Shown here one piece after another: positions 6,984-9,983 of a DNA stretch of 9,983 bases. Source of the stretch: Planctomycetota bacterium (GTDB lineage: Bacteria > Planctomycetota > Planctomycetia > Pirellulales > Pirellulaceae). Location of the stretch: contig JAJDEH010000157.1 in the NCBI GenBank assembly GCA_029259935.1, forward strand, positions 1 through 9,983. The letters run 5' to 3'. The notes below the pieces were generated by a model. That model was not told where the DNA came from and did no database searches. It was given only the letters and a program-made list of their open reading frames with translations. The translations under genes were made by a program, and so were the position numbers. Every line of letters starts with the position of its first letter. Positions within the stretch are counted from its first letter, which is position 1.

Positions 6984-9077
6984 TTAGCGGTCGCCGCCGT
7001 ACTCGGCACTGCTGACAAGCGCCCACCAGATTGCCTCGACCGCCTCGCGCTCGTCGTCACTTACATCAAACAGGTCCGTACTCATCTCAAGTTCCCGTCC
7101 CGTAGGCTTTCGAAGCGTGCCTGCCAGGAAAAGATGGTCCACCTTCTCCTTTTGCGACATTTGGCTGGCGGAAATCCTGTCCAAAAAGCTCTTGTGGTTG
7201 TGAGTCATCGACGAGAGCAGTTGCGAATGCTCATCCACCGCTGAAATGCCCGGATCGACGGACGCGTCGGACGTGGCACGGGCCAGGACTCCGCCAAAGC
7301 CCTTTCTGGCGAGAGCTTGTCCCTCGGCCGAATCAGGATTGGCGTAGGCGCGAGCGATCACGGCCAGCGATTCCCGCGCGGATTTGGCACGAGGTAGCAC
7401 GTCGTAAAAGTGACTGAACAATGGCCGGCCGAGATACGGCGCGTCGGTAAACTGCTGATCTACCGAGATCTCACCAGAAAGCTCGAATCCATCGCTCAAT
7501 ACAATCCAGCGGGTGAGGCTCTTCCAATCGTACTCGCGAGCGACAAATTCGTTCGATAGCCCCGCCAACAATTCGGGATGCGACGGTTGCCGGTCGCGGC
7601 CGACCGGATCACTTTTATCAATGAAACCTTGATGGAAAAAGTGCGCCCACACACGGTTGACGAGGGCTCGCGAAAATAAGTCGGAACGGACAATCCAGCT
7701 TGCCAGCGCCGCGCGGCGATTCACGTCTTGCAAACGACCGCTAATCGGAACGCTCGACCCGTCCGGTAGCACGGGGTAGGCCACGCGCATTAGGCCATTC
7801 GGTCGAACGAAGAAAATCTCCGCTTCGTCAAGACCGCCACTCTCTCCGACAAAATTCCGGTCCGCAAGCCGGGCATTACCTGAATCTAATTCCCGCACGG
7901 CAACGGCTTGTCGAAAGAACGAATTCAACTGCCAAAACTGCCTCTGAACACCCTCGCCGTCCATTTGGTCGTGGCACTGGACACAGGACGTGTCGCTGCC
8001 CAGGAAGACCCGCGATGTGTGCCCCGTAATTTGCTTGGCATCGTCCCGAATCCCCGCCAATAGGAAATTGGTCGCGCCGTTGAAATCTTCCCTGCCAGGA
8101 TCGGATGACCCGGTTGCGGTCAGCAATTCAAAGGAAAGTTGATCATACGGTTTATTCACGACCAACGAATCACGAAGATACTTTTTCAAGCCCTCGCGGT
8201 TGGCGTATTCCTCCGGTTGCCGTCCAGCCACCGGGCCAATCAACACGTTCGCCCACTGATTGGACCAGTAATCGACAAAATCGTGGCTGGCCAAAAGTTG
8301 GTCGACCAATGCGCCTTTGTCCGGCTTGGCGTCTTTCAAATAGCTTTGCAATTCGGCCGCCGTCGGCTCCCGGCCCACTAGATGATGATAGGCCCGACGA
8401 CACCAGTCTTCACGGGATACCTTACGGGCGGGCGCAACACCGGCCTCGTTCCATTGCTGCTTGAGCGATTGGTTGATCAAGGCGACCATCTCGGCATCGG
8501 GCATCGGAGCCGAAGCTTTCGGCCGAGTCGCGGGATCGAAGACCGGCAAGGTCACGACATCTTCCTTGGGTACCGGCAATGGCCCTGTCGCGGGAATCGT
8601 TGCCGAGTCATCCACAACTCGCAATGGCCCTCGTTGTCTTACCTTGGGTTGTCCAAACGGTGTTCGATCGTCGCTGTCCGGAACCGTGTCGGCCACCTTT
8701 TCCGTTTCGCCCGGTTGGTCGACGGTAGGGCCATGGTCGGCAATCCGGGGATCGCCAAATCCAGCCATTCGCACCGCCATCAGACCGACGGTGACGCCAA
8801 CGACCAGCATCGCCGCGACGCCTGCTATATTCACCCACAGCCGACGCGTCGCCGAGCGACGCATACGTTTGGACTTCAGCCCCACGTTGGCCACCGTCGG
8901 CGGCAATTGAACGGGTGGCTCAACCACGGCTTGATTGGGACCGCGGTCAGCGTCCGTGACAGATGCTTCCGCCAAAGATCGAAGGACGCGATCGGTCAGG
9001 TTGGGAGGGTTCTGTCCTCCCAATACCTCGTCAAGGCACGCGTCAAGGATTCGTTCTTTAGGGTCGATTGGCGTCAT
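6984..9077 (-). CDS. Membrane-anchored DUF1549/DUF1553 protein, likely anti-sigma partner
   Basis: A 697-residue protein. Residues 1-80 are cytoplasmic, with a LDEVLGGQNPPNLTDRVL motif and a basic stretch (KSKRMRRSATRR). One membrane helix lies at about 81-103, and a Pro/Asp-rich linker runs to about 190. A DUF1549 domain follows (about 195-390, with SREDWCRRAYHHLVGREPT and a CVQCH motif at 365-369). A DUF1553 domain occupies about 452-690 (NRRAALASWIV, ALVNRVWAHFF, PSHPELLAGL, a late RKPTGREL). The CxxCH could bind c-type haem or metal, but this is unproven for the family. The typical DDF-x-x-x-NPPSHPELL motif is altered to a SDPVGRDRQPSHPELL form. The start lies 9 bp after the ECF sigma stop, implying one transcript. 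One membrane span, a short cytoplasmic head and this position are typical of an anti-sigma factor. That role is inferred; the domains themselves are clear. Confidence 0.88.
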   Translation of the reverse strand: MTPIDPKERILDACLDEVLGGQNPPNLTDRVLRSLAEASVTDADRGPNQAVVEPPVQLPPTVANVGLKSKRMRRSATRRLWVNIAGVAAMLVVGVTVGLMAVRMAGFGDPRIADHGPTVDQPGETEKVADTVPDSDDRTPFGQPKVRQRGPLRVVDDSATIPATGPLPVPKEDVVTLPVFDPATRPKASAPMPDAEMVALINQSLKQQWNEAGVAPARKVSREDWCRRAYHHLVGREPTAAELQSYLKDAKPDKGALVDQLLASHDFVDYWSNQWANVLIGPVAGRQPEEYANREGLKKYLRDSLVVNKPYDQLSFELLTATGSSDPGREDFNGATNFLLAGIRDDAKQITGHTSRVFLGSDTSCVQCHDQMDGEGVQRQFWQLNSFFRQAVAVRELDSGNARLADRNFVGESGGLDEAEIFFVRPNGLMRVAYPVLPDGSSVPISGRLQDVNRRAALASWIVRSDLFSRALVNRVWAHFFHQGFIDKSDPVGRDRQPSHPELLAGLSNEFVAREYDWKSLTRWIVLSDGFELSGEISVDQQFTDAPYLGRPLFSHFYDVLPRAKSARESLAVIARAYANPDSAEGQALARKGFGGVLARATSDASVDPGISAVDEHSQLLSSMTHNHKSFLDRISASQMSQKEKVDHLFLAGTLRKPTGRELEMSTDLFDVSDDEREAVEAIWWALVSSAEYGGDR

Positions 9078-9086
9078 GGTTGCAGA

Positions 9087-9605
9087 TTAGGTTAGCTTGC
9101 TTTCAATGCATGCCTTCAATTGTTGCTTCGCCCGCTGCATGAGATTTTTGGCACCATGTTCGGTAATCTCAAGCGCGGAAGCAATGTCCATTCTCGAGCG
9201 CTTCTCTTGGAATCGCATTTGCAACGCCCAGCGTGCCCGCTCAGTCAGCGACTGAAGACAGCCACGCAAGGCGTCAACCATTTCCTCTCCGTTATCATTT
9301 CCGGCCCACTCCGACCAACTTTTGTCAAACTGCTCGATATCTTCCACGGCGGTCACTTTACCAGACCGCCGCTGCATCGTGACGAACAGATTGAAGGCAA
9401 CTTTCCGTAAGTAGCCCGCAGTTGCCGCTTGACTGTATTCAAAAAAGGGCTTCTGCAGGATGGCAAGGAAGGTTTCTTGAGCGAGATCATCGGCCTCTGC
9501 GGCATCGCATCCCAGCGCCTTCAAATAGCGCCACAGACCCGCCTGATGGGTCTGAACCAGTCGGACCGGATCAAACCGGGTCTCGGATGACGAGGCCTCG
9601 TTCAT
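9087..9605 (-). CDS. ECF RNA polymerase sigma factor
   Basis: A 172-residue extracytoplasmic-function sigma factor, normal in length. Region 2 spans about residues 17-83: HQAGLWRYLKALG, then the core-binding/-10 segment AEADDLAQETFLAILQKPF and AGYLRKVAFNLFVTMQRR. Region 4 spans about 110-166, with LTERARWALQMRF and the helix-turn-helix MDIASALEITEHGAKNLMQRAKQQL that would read the -35 element. Regions 1 and 3 are absent, as expected for this class. The ATG at 9605 is preferred; an in-frame GTG at 9629 would add eight residues with no better ribosome site. The sigma gene is followed after 9 bp by a membrane-anchored DUF1549/DUF1553 protein, the usual place for its anti-sigma factor. I could not find a convincing GGAAC-type autoregulatory promoter upstream. 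Confidence 0.93.
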   Translation of the reverse strand: MNEASSSETRFDPVRLVQTHQAGLWRYLKALGCDAAEADDLAQETFLAILQKPFFEYSQAATAGYLRKVAFNLFVTMQRRSGKVTAVEDIEQFDKSWSEWAGNDNGEEMVDALRGCLQSLTERARWALQMRFQEKRSRMDIASALEITEHGAKNLMQRAKQQLKACIESKLT

Positions 9606-9711
9606 CTCTGTAGTTTGAGCGCGCGACACGGCAAAAAGTACTCAGCCGCAAACAGTTTTTTGTAGAGGAAAACGCGTCTGCCAGATCCAATTTGGTCCGC
9701 CTTGCTTCAGC

Positions 9712-9744
9712 AAAAAGGCCGAGCGGATCAATCCGCCCGGCCTT
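9712..9744 (-). terminator. Intrinsic terminator of the second DUF1501 gene
   Basis: On the minus strand, arms AAGGCCGGGCGGAT and ATCCGCTCGGCCTT form a 14-bp stem with a 2-nt loop as drawn, followed by three more T in addition to the stem's two. One pair is a G-U wobble that exists only in minus-strand RNA; on the plus strand it is an A-C mismatch. It sits 27 bp after the DUF1501 stop and separates that gene from the sigma operon. Confidence 0.85.
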
Positions 9745-9771
9745 GCGTAAGTTCGGCTGTCTAGGAAGACA

Positions 9772-9983
9772 TTAGGAGAACAACTCCTTGATCACCTTGC
9801 CGCTGTTAGCGATCTTCATGGGCCGTCCGCTACGGCTGGTGAAGGTCGTTTCGAGCGAAATGCCCAGACCCTTGCAAACCGAGGCCATCACGTCTTGCGA
9901 CGTGTAAGGTTCGGTCTCCACACGGGTTCCGTCTGCATTGGTGGCACCGATCGCTTGGCCACCCTGGAGGCCACCACCACCGA
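9772..9983 (-). CDS. DUF1501 protein, C-terminal fragment (5' end outside window)
   Basis: Only the last 70 residues are inside the window, read leftward to a TAA at 9774-9772. They align by eye with the C-terminus of the other DUF1501 protein here. Both have a GGGL start, a glycine-rich loop, a PYTSQDVMASV versus PVTPQDVLATV helix, a TFTSRSGRPM versus QFTNQAGRPT strand, and an ending K-x-I-x-E-L. This suggests a second family member with the same alkaline-phosphatase-like fold, probably also exported, although its N-terminus cannot be seen. It ends in its own terminator before the sigma gene. In planctomycetes such genes often follow a DUF1549/DUF1553 gene, so one may lie just beyond the right edge. 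Confidence 0.85.
   Translation of the reverse strand, partial: GGGGLQGGQAIGATNADGTRVETEPYTSQDVMASVCKGLGISLETTFTSRSGRPMKIANSGKVIKELFS

Noticed and set aside
5779..7026. A 415-codon open frame on the minus strand
   Set aside because: It overlaps the MATE gene in another frame, is rich in Arg, Gly and His, and shows no domain; the MATE frame has clear family motifs.
8382..9095. A 237-codon open frame on the plus strand
   Set aside because: It is antisense to the DUF1549/DUF1553 gene and has the Arg/His-rich composition of a shadow frame.
9606..9711. Possible autoregulated ECF promoter upstream of the sigma gene
   Set aside because: No GGAAC-like -35 with a suitable -10 could be found on the minus strand; TTGGAT-based alternatives match the consensus poorly.
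1..9983. Defence island, CRISPR array, prophage or transposon
   Set aside because: No repeat arrays, transposase, integrase, nuclease/helicase sets or phage genes are present; the content is ordinary planctomycete chromosome.

Overview
The window is chromosomal DNA of a planctomycete, probably of the Pirellulales type. The evidence is two DUF1501 proteins, a DUF1549/DUF1553 protein carrying a CxxCH motif, an ECF sigma factor directly upstream of a membrane-anchored partner, moderately GC-rich DNA and mostly weak Shine-Dalgarno sites. No rRNA, tRNA, CRISPR array, insertion sequence or phage gene is visible. No gap between genes exceeds 300 bases.

Left part (1-3422). A comF-type phosphoribosyltransferase gene runs leftward off the window edge. 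Divergent from it, behind a plausible sigma-70 promoter, lies a class I/II PLP aminotransferase. About 100 bp downstream on the same strand is a single LptF/LptG-family permease, a component of lipopolysaccharide export. The last two may be co-transcribed.

Middle (3423-5447). A self-contained transcription unit holds a Tat-exported DUF1501 protein. It has a near-consensus promoter (TTGACG-18-TATATT), a good ribosome binding site and a strong intrinsic terminator. A small three-helix membrane protein of unknown function follows, convergent with the next block.

Right part (5448-9983, all minus strand). Reading right to left, there is the C-terminal end of a second DUF1501 protein and then its terminator. 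Next is an ECF sigma factor, separated by 9 bp from a 697-residue protein with a short cytoplasmic N-terminus, one membrane helix and an exported DUF1549/DUF1553 region. A MATE transporter comes last. The sigma factor and its membrane neighbour look like a sigma/anti-sigma pair whose sensor part is a planctomycete DUF1549/DUF1553 module. This is the most interesting object in the window. The rest is ordinary planctomycete housekeeping and lineage-specific content.
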